NCBI RefSeq assembly: GCF_016924665.1
Contig: NZ_JAFFJT010000009.1
Location: 45,709-109,708, forward strand
DNA: 64,000 bases
From: Nocardioides sp. SYSU D00038
Lineage (GTDB): Bacteria; Actinomycetota; Actinomycetes; Propionibacteriales; Nocardioidaceae
Reading direction: 5' to 3'
This document shows, in pieces, positions 44,683 to 53,155 of this stretch. The notes under the pieces were generated by a model, which saw only the letters and a list, made by a program, of their open reading frames with translations, made no database searches and was not told where the DNA came from. The stretch's first letter is position 1, and the number at the start of each line of letters is the position of its first letter. The translations under genes and the position numbers were made by a program.

Positions 44683-45453
44683 TCAGGCGTCGAGGAGCTC
44701 GTCGAGCCACGCGAAGCAGCGGGTCGCCAGCTCCTCGAGCGAGGCCGGGGCGTGCCCGGGCACGAGCGACTCGACCCGGTCGGCCACCTCGGCCGGCAGG
44801 TCGGTGCGCAGGTAGCGCAGCCCGTAGTCGTGGCGCCACGGGCAGTGGTGCACCCGCAGCAGCCGGACCACCGGTGCCAGCGCGAACCGCAGGTAGAGGT
44901 CGAGCCCCTCGGCGACGTGCCCGCGCCGCAAAGCGCGGTTGACCAGCCACTCGCCGGTGACCCGCCGCTGCCGCACCTGGTCGACCGCCGCCTCGATGTC
45001 GCGCGCCATCGCAGCGGGGTCGTCGGGCTCGAGCTCGAGCAGCCCCTCGGGGTCGTGGACGACGACCGGCGTCCCGTGCCGCCGGGTGTCGATGCGCCGG
45101 TGGTGGTCGGCGAGGTCGCTGACGTGGAGGTCGACCAGCCGGGTCGGCTCGGCCAGCAGCCCGGGCCGCTCGTGCAGGCTCAGGAAGCACTGCCGCCCGT
45201 CGGGCCAGGTCGCGACCGGCACCTCCCACACGTCGGTCACGTCGAAGCTGTGCCGCGCCCGGGCCAGCAGCCTCCCGTAGACCTCGGTCGCGGCGCCCGG
45301 CGTGCACAGCACCTCGACGTCGAGGTCGGACCACTCGTCCCATCCCCCCGTCGCCGCCGACCCGCCGATCCACGCGACCCGGATCATCGGGTCCTCGCCG
45401 GCCAGCCGGCCCAGCCAGGCCAGCCAGTCGTCGTACCTCGCCAGGTCGCTCAC
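44683..45453 (-). CDS. Nucleotidyltransferase-fold protein
   Basis: A 256-aa protein. VAWIGGSAATGGWDEWSDLDVEV near residues 26-48 is a classical nucleotidyltransferase motif (GS...D.D). The C-terminal half is helical (EWLVNRALRRGHVAEGLDLYLRFAL). It recalls aminoglycoside adenylyltransferase-like proteins, but nothing shows resistance activity. I use GTG 45453; the longer ORF upstream enters Pro/Gly-rich sequence. It stands alone, with a repeat block behind its start. Confidence 0.75.
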   Translation of the reverse strand: MSDLARYDDWLAWLGRLAGEDPMIRVAWIGGSAATGGWDEWSDLDVEVLCTPGAATEVYGRLLARARHSFDVTDVWEVPVATWPDGRQCFLSLHERPGLLAEPTRLVDLHVSDLADHHRRIDTRRHGTPVVVHDPEGLLELEPDDPAAMARDIEAAVDQVRQRRVTGEWLVNRALRRGHVAEGLDLYLRFALAPVVRLLRVHHCPWRHDYGLRYLRTDLPAEVADRVESLVPGHAPASLEELATRCFAWLDELLDA

Positions 45454-45520
45454 CCCGCCATCGTCCCCGATCCCGCCGACCCCCGCCGACCGGTCGGCGC
45501 CGGCCTGTGGACGGCGCACC

Positions 45521-45786
45521 GCTGGTCGAGGCGCGAAGGCCGCCGGCCCTGAGCCTCGGGACCGGTGAGCCGGAGCCCTCCGGGAGGGACGGTCGGCGTG
45601 CGGGTGCGCGGGTCTCGCGGCTCACTTCGCTCGCACCTCGACCAGCGCCGGCGTGCGGTGGTCGAGGTGCGAAGGCCGCCAGGCCTGAGCCTCGAGACCC
45701 GGTGAGGCGGAAGCCCTTTGGTGGGGACGGTCGGCGTTCGGGTGCGCGGGTCTCGAGGCTCGCTTCGCTCGCACCTCGACCAGCGC
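45521..45786. repeat. Family A repeat block 5 (two units)
   Basis: This block lies in the 362-bp gap between the nucleotidyltransferase and thioredoxin genes. Units run about 45521-45645 and 45658-45786. Each starts GGTCGAGGTGCGAAGGCCGC (or close to it) and ends CGCTTCGCTCGCACCTCGACCAGCG. The inner hairpin AGGCC-GCCA-GGCCT is clear. Confidence 0.85.
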
Positions 45787-45815
45787 GGGTCACCGGACGA
45801 CCAGCGCGGCCCCCC

Positions 45816-46157
45816 TCACCCCGCGAGGATGCGCTCCAGCTGCTCGAGCAGCACCCGCTTGGGGCGGGCTCCGGTGAGCGAGCCGACCTCCTCGCCGCCG
45901 CGGAACACCTTGAGCGTCGGGAGGCCCAGCACCCGCAGCGCGGCCGCGGTGACGGGGTGCTCGTCGGTGTTGAGCGCGACGACCTTGATCCGGTCGCCCT
46001 GCTCGACGGCGATCTCGGCCAGGATCGGGGTCAGCACGTGGCACGACGGACACCACGGCGCCCACAGGTCGACCACGACCGGCACGTCGGCCGCGAGCAC
46101 CTCGGCGGCGAAGGTCTGGTCGGAGATCTGGGGCAGGGTGGCGGTGGTGACGGTCAT
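45816..46157 (-). CDS. Thioredoxin with WCPSC active site
   Basis: A 113-aa thioredoxin fold. The active site reads APWCPSCH (Cys36 and Cys39), not the usual WCGPC, and the cis-Pro loop is VLGLPTLKVF. Pro-Ser between the cysteines should change the redox potential. Its ATG overlaps the MerR stop, so it is made together with that regulator. It probably reduces cytoplasmic disulfides in response to the MerR signal. Confidence 0.88.
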   Translation of the reverse strand: MTVTTATLPQISDQTFAAEVLAADVPVVVDLWAPWCPSCHVLTPILAEIAVEQGDRIKVVALNTDEHPVTAAALRVLGLPTLKVFRGGEEVGSLTGARPKRVLLEQLERILAG

Positions 46158-46564
46158 CGGCTCTCCTCGGTGGCGGTGAACGCGCACCGCGCCGGCGGCG
46201 CCGGCGTGCCCACCCGGACCGTGGCCCGGGCGAGCCGCTCGACCAGGGCGTCGCGGCGGGCGCCGAGCTGGTCGAGGCGGTGCGTCATGTCCGCGATGGC
46301 CTCGCGGTAGGCGTCGAGGGAGGCCGGGCAGTCGTCGCCCGCGGCGGCCCCGGTGTCGAGGCAGTCGAGGAACGGGCGAGTGCGGTCGGCGCTGATGCCG
46401 AGCTCGCCGAGCGTCCGGATCTCGCGGATCCGCCGCAGGTGGTGCTCGTCGTAGGTGCGGTAGCCGTTGCCCTCGCGGGGCGCGGTCACCAGCCCGAGCG
46501 ACTCGTAGTAGCGCACGGCCTTGACCGTCACCCCGGCCCGCTCGGCCACCTCGCCGATCAGCAT
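46154..46564 (-). CDS. MerR-family regulator
   Basis: A 136-aa regulator. The winged helix is [26 protein letters not shown], and the C-terminal dimer helix has two Cys ([14 protein letters not shown]) and a final Cys in RCAFTATEE. These Cys could sense thiol stress or metal. It is preceded by AAGGAGG and by a 24-bp dyad in the promoter. It forms an operon with the WCPSC thioredoxin. Confidence 0.87.
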   Translation of the reverse strand: MLIGEVAERAGVTVKAVRYYESLGLVTAPREGNGYRTYDEHHLRRIREIRTLGELGISADRTRPFLDCLDTGAAAGDDCPASLDAYREAIADMTHRLDQLGARRDALVERLARATVRVGTPAPPARCAFTATEESR

Positions 46565-46591
46565 CGTCCGACCTCCTTCGCGCCCAGCGTC

Positions 46592-46615
46592 GACCCTGCC
46601 CCCGGGGTCAAGGTC
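46592..46615 (-). promoter_or_regulatory. MerR-type dyad between -35 and -10
   Basis: On the minus strand, GACCTTGACCCC and GGGGGCAGGGTC match as inverted arms at 10 of 12 positions. TTGACC at its left edge is a -35, and GACGCT lies 20 bp further on as -10. The over-long spacer is typical of MerR-activated promoters. Confidence 0.65.
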
Positions 46616-46652
46616 AAGCCCGCGGCCGCCATTCCCGCCGACGGGTCGCGGG

Positions 46653-46665
46653 TAGCCTCCGGAGT
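46653..46665 (+). promoter_or_regulatory. Leaderless -10 before the acyl-CoA dehydrogenase
   Basis: TAGCCT (46653-46658) lies seven bases before the GTG at 46666. The same hexamer and spacing precede fahA and the M3 peptidase. Confidence 0.55.
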
Positions 46666-47880
46666 GTGACCACCCCGTCGTTCGACCTCGGCCCCGACCA
46701 CGTCGAGCTGCAGCGGTGGGTGCACGACTTCGCCGCCGACGTGATCCGGCCGGCGGCGGCCGAGTGGGACGAGCGCGAGGAGTTCCCCTGGCCGGTGGTC
46801 GAGGAGGCCGCGCGGATCGGCCTGTACTCGCTCGACTTCTTCGCCACCCAGAGCTTCGACGAGACCGGGCTCGGCATCCCGATCACGATGGAGGAGCTGT
46901 TCTGGGGCGACGCCGGCATCGGCCTCGCCATCTGCGGCACCGCGCTCGCGGCCGCGGGCGTCCGCGCCAACGGCACCGACGAGCAGGTCGGCGAGTGGGT
47001 GCCGCAGATGTTCGGCGAGCCCGGCGACCTGCGACTCGCGGCGTTCTGCTCCTCCGAGCCCGACGCCGGCAGCGACGTGGGCGCGATGCGCACCCGGGCG
47101 CGGTACGACGAGGCCGCCGACGAGTGGGTCATCACCGGCACCAAGACCTGGGCGACCAACGGCGGGCTCGCCGACGTCCACGTCGTCACCGCCGTCGTCG
47201 ACCCCGACCTGCGCTCGCGCGGCCAGGCCAGCTTCGTGGTGCCGCCCGGCACCAAGGGGCTGAGCCAGGGCCAGAAGTTCCTCAAGCACGGCATCCGCGC
47301 CTCCCACACCGCCGAGGTCGTGCTCGACGACGTCCGGGTGCCCGGCCGGTGCCTGCTCGGCGGCAAGGAGAAGCTCGACGCCCGGCTGGCCCGGGCCCGC
47401 GAGGGCGGCAGCGCTGCCGGCAACGCCAGCATGGCGACCTTCGAGCGCACCCGCCCCGCCGTCGGGGCCCAGGCGGTCGGGATCGCGCGGGCGGCGTACG
47501 AGGTGGCGCTCGACTACGCCCGCACCCGCGAGCAGTTCGGCCGCCCGATCGTCGAGAACCAGGGCGTCGCCTTCCAGCTCGCCGACATGAAGACCGCCAT
47601 CGACGCCTCGCGCCTTCTGGTGTGGCGGGCGGCCTGGATGGCCAGGCAGGGGAAGCGGTTCGAGAGCGCCGAGGGGTCCATGTCGAAGCTGATGGCGGGC
47701 GAGACCGCGGTGAGGGTGACCGGCCAGGCGATGCAGATCCTCGGCGGCAACGGGTTCACCCGCGACTACCCCGTGGAGCGGATGGCCCGCGACGCCAAGA
47801 TCTACACGATCTTCGAGGGCACCTCCGAGATCCAGCGGCTGGTCATCGCGCGCGCCATCTCCGGGGCGCCGATCCGGTGA
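46666..47880 (+). CDS. Acyl-CoA dehydrogenase
   Basis: A 404-aa flavoprotein of the ACAD family. Typical stretches are [32 protein letters not shown], the [13 protein letters not shown] helix and [36 protein letters not shown] near the C-terminus. The usual base position holds Glu in the FEGTSEI loop. It would oxidise an acyl-CoA in beta-oxidation or a branched pathway. It is translationally coupled to the next gene. Confidence 0.92.
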   Translation: MTTPSFDLGPDHVELQRWVHDFAADVIRPAAAEWDEREEFPWPVVEEAARIGLYSLDFFATQSFDETGLGIPITMEELFWGDAGIGLAICGTALAAAGVRANGTDEQVGEWVPQMFGEPGDLRLAAFCSSEPDAGSDVGAMRTRARYDEAADEWVITGTKTWATNGGLADVHVVTAVVDPDLRSRGQASFVVPPGTKGLSQGQKFLKHGIRASHTAEVVLDDVRVPGRCLLGGKEKLDARLARAREGGSAAGNASMATFERTRPAVGAQAVGIARAAYEVALDYARTREQFGRPIVENQGVAFQLADMKTAIDASRLLVWRAAWMARQGKRFESAEGSMSKLMAGETAVRVTGQAMQILGGNGFTRDYPVERMARDAKIYTIFEGTSEIQRLVIARAISGAPIR

Positions 47881-48497
47881 GCCCGGCACCCGGCGTCGAG
47901 CGGCTGCGCTTCCGAGGCCGGATTGCCGGCGTCGGCACCACCAGCGGCACCCGGGTCGTGGTCGGCCACTGGCACGACACCCCGCTCGGGTCGTTCTCGG
48001 ACGCGATGGTCGAGACCGCCGCCGGCCACCGGGTGCTGCTCGCGCCCCGCGACGAGGTGGCCGACCTGATCGCGACGACGTACACCTTCGACGAGGTGCG
48101 GGTGCAGCCCTTCGAGGTCGCCGAGACCGGCGGCGTGTGGCGGGTGCGGTCGCCGTCGCTCTCGCTCGACCTCGACGTCGGCCGGCGTACGGCGCTCGGC
48201 CTGCTCCTGCGGCTGCTGCCCAACCGGCTGGCCGCCGCACCGTGGTTCTGCACGCTCACCGACCCCGTCGCCCGGCTGCTGCTGCGCGGGGTCCGCACCC
48301 GCGGCATCACCCACGCCGACCGCCGCGAGTGGTACGGCGCCACCGACCACCACCGCCTCGGCACCGCCACCGGCTCCTTCGACGGCGCCGACCTCGGCAC
48401 CCTCGCCCCGGTCGACCCGCCCTGCCGGTTCGGCTTCTCCTCCACCCCGCGCCGCCCGTCGGTGACGTCGGTGGTCACCACCGTCGACGTGGGCTGA
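47877..48497 (+). CDS. Hypothetical protein coupled to an acyl-CoA dehydrogenase
   Basis: A 206-aa soluble protein. GTG overlaps the ACAD stop. It is predicted as mixed beta with [50 protein letters not shown] and [17 protein letters not shown]. No known catalytic motif is evident; the beta-rich pattern might be an acetoacetate decarboxylase-like barrel, but I cannot support that well. The coupling suggests it acts with the dehydrogenase. Confidence 0.7.
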   Translation: MSPAPGVERLRFRGRIAGVGTTSGTRVVVGHWHDTPLGSFSDAMVETAAGHRVLLAPRDEVADLIATTYTFDEVRVQPFEVAETGGVWRVRSPSLSLDLDVGRRTALGLLLRLLPNRLAAAPWFCTLTDPVARLLLRGVRTRGITHADRREWYGATDHHRLGTATGSFDGADLGTLAPVDPPCRFGFSSTPRRPSVTSVVTTVDVG

Positions 48498-48508
48498 CGG
48501 CGCCCACC

Positions 48509-49158
48509 GCTGGTCGAGGAAGGACGAAGTCCTGTCGCGAGACCCGGTGAGCCCAACGCCCTCCGTGTTGGCGGGTGGCTCCGGGGACGGGCCTCGGGCC
48601 GGGGCTGACTGTTGGGTGGGGTGGGTGCGGGGTGCCGCGCACGTGGGGCACTGCGGCTGCTGCGCACCGGACGTCGTTCGGCACTCGTTGCCGTGTCGCC
48701 GGACGCTGCCCTGCGGTGCCCTGGCGTTCGCTTCGGCGCCACGCCGCCGTCTACGTGCCGAACGCCGCCCGTCGCTCCGCCGCCTCCGTGCCCGGCGGCG
48801 CGGCATCCCGGCGTGCGGTGGTCGAGGTGTGAAGGCCGCTAGGCGTGAGCCTCGAGACCCGGTGAGGCGACAGCCCTCCCGTTCCCAGGGAGGGTGTTCG
48901 GGTGCGGGGGTTTCGAGGCTCGCTTCGCTCGCACCTCAATCAGCGCGGGGCACCGGAGGGCGTTCGGGTGCGGGGGTCTCGACGGACGCTCCTCGCTGGC
49001 GCTCGTCGCCGCTCGACCACCGGTGGCGCGCTGGTCGAGGTGCGAAGGCCGCCAGGCCTGAGCCTCGAGGCCCGGTGAGGCGACAGCCCTCCGGTGGGGA
49101 CGGTCGGCGTTCGGGTGCGGGGGTTTCGAGGCTCGCTTCGCTCGCACCTCAACCAGCG
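48509..49158. repeat. Family A repeat block 6, the longest, with an unassigned insert
   Basis: This block spans the 651-bp gap before the LLM oxidoreductase gene. Repeat units lie at about 48509-48575 (left half only), 48819-48945, 48950-49022 and 49030-49158. Between them, about 48576-48818 is non-repeat sequence with no convincing reading frame on either strand. The last repeat ends inside the LLM gene and contains its stop codon (TGA, from TTGAGG on the minus strand). Confidence 0.8.
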
Positions 49159-50114
49159 GCGGAGACGGCGGGCTTCACGACCTCGCAGATCGCGCGGAGG
49201 CTGGCCCAGGAGGGGTCGGCGGGGAGGCCGCCGCAGGCGGGGTGCTGGGTCACGAGGCGGACGTCGCCGGAGCGGATCCGGTCGACGAGGTCGTCGGGGG
49301 TCGTGACGAGGTAGACGCCGGCGGTGCGCATCTCCTCGACGGTGCGGGAGTGGTCGACGACGTAGGAGCCGGCCTCGCCGTGCCACTCCTGGTAAGCGAC
49401 GGCGTCGGCGAGCAGGTGGTGACCCCAGCGCTCCCAGAACTCCTCGGGGTCGTCGGCGCAGAACACGTTGGCCGGGCCCTCGGGGGCGGTGAGCACGAAG
49501 CCGGGCTCGCGACCGGCCTCGCGGCAGGCTGCGTCGTAGATCTCCTTGAGGGCCGGATCGGCGTGCTGGGGCTGGAAGTTGAGCCCCAGCCGCCCGGCCC
49601 GGCGCGCCGCCGCGGGGGAGCCGCCGCCGTAGAAGAGGAACGGGTGCGGCCGGGAGTAGGGCGGAGGCGTGGTGCGGCCCTCGGCCCAGCAGGCCAGCAG
49701 CGTGGTGATCCGCTCCTCGACGTCGCGACCCCGGGTCGACCACGACCGGTCGAACAGCTCGTACTCGACCGGCCGGTAGCCCAGGCCGAGCGTGAAGCTC
49801 ACCCGGCCCTTCGCGAGGTGGTCGAGCACCGCGATCTCCTCGGCCAGCCGCACCGGGTCGTGCAGGTTGACCAGCAGCGCGGAGACCGTGATCGGGATCG
49901 TCGTGGTCACGGCCGCGAAAGCCGCGGCGACCAGCATCGGGCTCGGCAGGTAGCCGTCGTCGGCGACGTGGTGCTCGGAGACCATCAGCGCCCCCAGCCC
50001 CTGCCGGTCGACGTACGCCGCCTGCTCGACCGCACGGGCGAACAGCTCCTGGCGGGTGGCCGGGTCGGCGCCGGGCGCCCGGAAGTCGTAGCGGACCGCG
50101 AACGGGGTGGGCAT
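49149..50114 (-). CDS. LLM-class flavin-dependent oxidoreductase (F420-type)
   Basis: A 321-aa luciferase-like monooxygenase fold. Recognisable blocks are GLGALMVSEHHVADDGYLPSP, VSALLVNLHDPVRLAEEIAVLDHLAKGRVSFTLGLG and LFYGGGSPAAARRAGRLGLNF. Many such actinobacterial proteins use coenzyme F420. The promoter carries a perfect KstR-type palindrome, so it may belong to a lipid or sterol regulon. The stop codon lies inside a Family A repeat, so the last residues (SAAG) are repeat-encoded. Confidence 0.87.
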   Translation of the reverse strand: MPTPFAVRYDFRAPGADPATRQELFARAVEQAAYVDRQGLGALMVSEHHVADDGYLPSPMLVAAAFAAVTTTIPITVSALLVNLHDPVRLAEEIAVLDHLAKGRVSFTLGLGYRPVEYELFDRSWSTRGRDVEERITTLLACWAEGRTTPPPYSRPHPFLFYGGGSPAAARRAGRLGLNFQPQHADPALKEIYDAACREAGREPGFVLTAPEGPANVFCADDPEEFWERWGHHLLADAVAYQEWHGEAGSYVVDHSRTVEEMRTAGVYLVTTPDDLVDRIRSGDVRLVTQHPACGGLPADPSWASLRAICEVVKPAVSAAG

Positions 50115-50129
50115 GGCACCCACCCTAGG

Positions 50130-50143
50130 TAGAACTCGTTCTA
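50130..50143. promoter_or_regulatory. KstR-type palindrome
   Basis: TAGAACTCGTTCTA: TAGAAC and GTTCTA are perfect arms, and the whole fits TnnAACnnGTTnnA. It lies 16 bp before the LLM gene's ATG and overlaps the TAG stop of the upstream GNAT gene. Confidence 0.75.
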
Positions 50144-51052
50144 GACGTCGATGACGCGGTTGACCCAGGTCGAGGTGACGACCATGCCGACCCGCTCGTA
50201 GAGGCCGAGGGCGCCGGTGCGCGAGTCGGTGGAGAGCTGCGACCGGACGGCGCCGTGCTCGCGGGCGGCGCGGAACGCGTCGACCAGCAGCGCCTGGGCC
50301 AGCCCGCGGCCGCGCAGGTCGGCACGGGTGGCGAGCTTGTCGACGTAGCCCTCGGTGCCCTCGCCGGCCAGCAGCACCTGGGCGGCGGCCACCACCTCGC
50401 CGGCCGGGTCGACGACGACGCGCAGGTTCCACGGCTCGAAGCCGGGGCGACGGGTGACGCCGGAGTCCCAGTCGGCGAAGGACCGGCGCTCCCGGTCGGA
50501 CCACTCGAGGAACGCGTCCTCGACCACCGTCCACACCGCCCGCGTCTCCTCGGGCCGAGCCGCGCGGACGGCGTACCCCTCGGGCAGCGGCCGGTCGGGC
50601 ACGGTCGCCCCCTCGGGCAGGGTGAGCTCCCAGCTGTGCCAGCGGACCTCGTAGCCGAGCGCCTCGAGCAGCCGGTCGCCGTCAGAGCCGACGGGCACCG
50701 GCATGCCGACCCGGGTCGCGCCGCCCTCGCGGGCGCGCTCCTGCATCCAGCGCGCGAGCGCGGTGCCGATCCCGCGGCCGCGGTGGGCGGGGTGCACCGC
50801 CGCGTCGCCCCGGTCGCCGCCGGTCACCTCGGCGTAGCCGACCAGCTCGTCACCGGCCAGCACGCCGACCGAGCTCGCGGCCACGTCGTACGACGGCCGC
50901 TGCCAGTCGCCGACGATGTCGGCCTCCTCGATCACCACCCGGCCCACGTCGTGGAGCTCCTGGGCGGCCATCACGGCGGTCACGCCGGCGGCGTCGTCGG
51001 GGGTCAGCGGCCGCTGCGTGTAGCCGGCGGGCAGGGCGAGGGGACGGGGCAC
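50141..51052 (-). CDS. Tandem GNAT acetyltransferase
   Basis: A 303-aa protein with two GNAT domains. The first (residues about 15-140) has VHPAHRGRGIGTALARWM, the acetyl-CoA loop; the second (about 150-300) has LATRADLRGRGLAQALLVDAFRAA and a final YERVGM. Double GNATs in actinobacteria include mycothiol synthase-like enzymes, but the substrate here is unknown. The start is unclear: GTG 51052 or TTG 51061, neither with a good ribosome binding site. Confidence 0.82.
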   Translation of the reverse strand: MPRPLALPAGYTQRPLTPDDAAGVTAVMAAQELHDVGRVVIEEADIVGDWQRPSYDVAASSVGVLAGDELVGYAEVTGGDRGDAAVHPAHRGRGIGTALARWMQERAREGGATRVGMPVPVGSDGDRLLEALGYEVRWHSWELTLPEGATVPDRPLPEGYAVRAARPEETRAVWTVVEDAFLEWSDRERRSFADWDSGVTRRPGFEPWNLRVVVDPAGEVVAAAQVLLAGEGTEGYVDKLATRADLRGRGLAQALLVDAFRAAREHGAVRSQLSTDSRTGALGLYERVGMVVTSTWVNRVIDV

Positions 51053-51080
51053 GGCGAGCAAGGGTGCCAGAGAACGGCGA

Positions 51081-51110
51081 CGGGGCCGACCCGTTTTCCG
51101 GTCGGCCCCG
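51081..51110 (-). terminator. Strong hairpin terminator after the YceI gene
   Basis: CGGGGCCGACC and GGTCGGCCCCG form an 11-bp perfect stem with a CGTTTTCC loop. It lies just past the YceI stop and before the GNAT start, so it ends the YceI transcript. Confidence 0.8.
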
Positions 51111-51136
51111 TGGCGCGCGGCGCGGCCGCGGGGAGG

Positions 51137-51727
51137 TCAGGCGTTCTTGATCGCCGAGACGTCGAACTCGAGCTTGACCTTCTCGGAGACGAGCACGCCG
51201 CCGGTCTCGAGGGCGGCGTTCCAGGTGAGGTCCCAGTCCTTGCGGTTGATCGCGGCGGCACCCTCGAAGCCGATGCGGGTGTTGCCGAAGGGGTCCTGGG
51301 CGGAGCCGGTGAACTCGAAGTCGACGGTGACCGGGCGGGTGACGCCCTTGATGGTCAGGTCGCCGGTGATGCTCCAGTCGGCGCCGTCGCGCTCGACGGA
51401 GGTCGACTCGAAGGTGATCTCCTTGTGGTTCTCGACGTCGAAGAAGTCGCCGGAGGTCAGGTGGCCGTCGCGGTCGGCCTGGCCGGTCTCGATGGACGCG
51501 GGCACGATCACGAGCGAGACCTTGGAATTGGCCGGGTTGGCGGCGTCGACGTGGGCGGTGCCGCTGAACTCCTTGAACTGGCCGCGGACGGTGGTGACCA
51601 TCGCGTGGCGGGCGCTGAAGCCGAGGCGGGTGTGCGCGGCGTCGATGGTGTAGTCGCCGCTGATGTCGTCGAGGACGGCGGTCGGCGCGTCGAAGGTGGC
51701 GTCCTTGCTGCGGTTGAAGATGCCCAT
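51137..51727 (-). CDS. YceI-family lipid-binding protein
   Basis: A 196-aa YceI beta-barrel without a signal peptide. Characteristic segments: DYTIDAAHTRLGFSARHAMVTTVRGQFKEFSG, GDFFDVENHKEITFEST, LTIKGVTRPVTVDFEFTG. The barrel binds polyprenoids or fatty amides. CACACACCAGGAGCAGC upstream contains an AGGAG ribosome binding site before ATG 51727. It is divergent from the SRPBCC-hemerythrin operon across about 196 bp and may be co-induced with it. Confidence 0.9.
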   Translation of the reverse strand: MGIFNRSKDATFDAPTAVLDDISGDYTIDAAHTRLGFSARHAMVTTVRGQFKEFSGTAHVDAANPANSKVSLVIVPASIETGQADRDGHLTSGDFFDVENHKEITFESTSVERDGADWSITGDLTIKGVTRPVTVDFEFTGSAQDPFGNTRIGFEGAAAINRKDWDLTWNAALETGGVLVSEKVKLEFDVSAIKNA

Positions 51728-51923
51728 GGTGCTGCTCCTGGTGTGTGTCGAGGGTGGAAGGCGGCCCGGAGGACCGTGCAACTTTCAACGACTCGAACGG
51801 ACCGTGGTCCGCTTTCATTCCCCGGTTCGGCCCGACCGGTCCAGACCGGTGCTGGGCTCGGCTCCCAGCGGTGACCCAGCGACCACCCAGCGCCGACCCA
51901 GCGGGCTCGGGCACGGTGCCGCC

Positions 51924-52436
51924 ATGACGATCTCTCCCGGCACCACCCCCGAGCTCGGGGGCGCCGTCGACCTCGGCGGCACGACGGTCCTCACCTCGAC
52001 CGTCCGGATCGACCACCCCGCCCCCGACGTGGCCGCCTACGTGCTCGACTGGGGCCACGACGCCGAGTGGCGCAGCGCGGTGGTCGGCTTCACCTGCCAG
52101 CCCCCGGGCCCCGCCGCCGTCGGCCAGCGCCTCGAGGAGGAGCTGCGGTTCGCCGGGATGACCTTCCGCACCCCCTCGGTGATCACCCACGTCACCGCCC
52201 TGAGCGCGGCCTGGGCCGGGGGCACCGACCGGGTGCGCGCCCACGGCGAGCGCTCGGTCCGTCCGCTGGGCGAGCGATCCTGCGAGGTCGAGCTCACCAC
52301 CACGCTCTCGTTCGCCGGGGCGATGCGGCTGCTCGCCCCGGTGCTGCGCCCGTCGTACCGTCGTGCCGACGCCGCGGACGCGGCCGGCCTCGCCGCCCAC
52401 GTCGACCGGTTCGTCGCGAACGGCGGTGGCCGGTGA
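51924..52436 (+). CDS. SRPBCC-fold (START-like) protein
   Basis: A 170-aa protein. The N-terminus TVRIDHPAPDVAAYVLDWGHDAEW and the later AGMTFRTPSVITHV, FAGAMRLLAPVLRP stretches fit the SRPBCC polyketide cyclase-like family, which binds hydrophobic ligands. CACGGT lies six bases before the ATG, so the transcript may be leaderless. It is the first gene of a three-gene operon with a hemerythrin-domain and a thioredoxin-fold protein, each coupled by GTGA. Confidence 0.8.
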   Translation: MTISPGTTPELGGAVDLGGTTVLTSTVRIDHPAPDVAAYVLDWGHDAEWRSAVVGFTCQPPGPAAVGQRLEEELRFAGMTFRTPSVITHVTALSAAWAGGTDRVRAHGERSVRPLGERSCEVELTTTLSFAGAMRLLAPVLRPSYRRADAADAAGLAAHVDRFVANGGGR

Positions 52437-53155
52437 GCGCCGTCGCCCTGCTGCCCGGTCAGGCCGCCGCGCCCGAGGGGCCCGCGGACCTGTCGATGAT
52501 GTACGTGCTCCACCACGGCTTCCGCCGCGACCTGGCCCGCTTCGCCGAGGCCGCGCGGCGCACGCCCGACGGCGACCGCGCCACCTGGCGGGCGCTGCTC
52601 GCGCGCTGGGACCTCTTCGCCACGCTGCTCCACGACCACCACCACAAGGAGGACGAGATCCTCTGGCCGCTGCTCCACGAGCGGGTCACGGAGGCCGGCG
52701 ACGACCGCGGCGCCCACGTGCTGGCCGCGATGGAGGCCGAGCACGAGCTCATCGACCCGCTCCTGGAAGCCGTGCGCGCCGGGCTGTCCTCGCTCGCCGA
52801 GCGGGGGGCGCCGCTGGTCCGGGCCGGGCTGGTGGCCGACCTCGAGCGGGCCCGCGCCGAGCTGGGCAGCCACCTCGCCCACGAGGAGCGCGACGCCATC
52901 GCCCTGCTGCAGGCCTACGTCGGCGGCGAGGAGTGGGCCCACCTGGAGCGCACCAGGTTCCGCGGCGGGCTCTCGCCCCGCGACCTGCTGAAGATGCTGC
53001 CGTGGGCCGTGCAGGGCCTCCCCCGCTCGGTGGTCGACCCCCTGCTCGCCGAGGCCGGGCTGCCGTTCCGCGTGCTGCTGCGGCTCGGCCGTCGCGGCTA
53101 CGAGCGCCTCGACCGGCCCGCGTTCACCCACGTGCCCGACGGGGTGGGTGCGTGA
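52433..53155 (+). CDS. Hemerythrin HHE-domain protein
   Basis: A 240-aa protein. The first 160 residues are a four-helix hemerythrin-like domain with possible iron ligands in MYVLHHGFRRDL, LLHDHHHKEDEILWPLLHER, EAEHELIDPLL and SHLAHEERDAI. Such domains bind O2, NO or a di-iron centre. The C-terminal 80 residues are helical (LLKMLPWAVQGLP). It is coupled to both neighbours, which suggests one redox or gas-response function. Confidence 0.87.
   Translation: MSAVALLPGQAAAPEGPADLSMMYVLHHGFRRDLARFAEAARRTPDGDRATWRALLARWDLFATLLHDHHHKEDEILWPLLHERVTEAGDDRGAHVLAAMEAEHELIDPLLEAVRAGLSSLAERGAPLVRAGLVADLERARAELGSHLAHEERDAIALLQAYVGGEEWAHLERTRFRGGLSPRDLLKMLPWAVQGLPRSVVDPLLAEAGLPFRVLLRLGRRGYERLDRPAFTHVPDGVGA

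Noticed and set aside
48819..49158. CRISPR-like array suspected from repeated 30-40 bp units
   Set aside because: Units are inverted, of unequal length, with homologous rather than unique spacers, and no cas genes are near. It is the dispersed Family A repeat.
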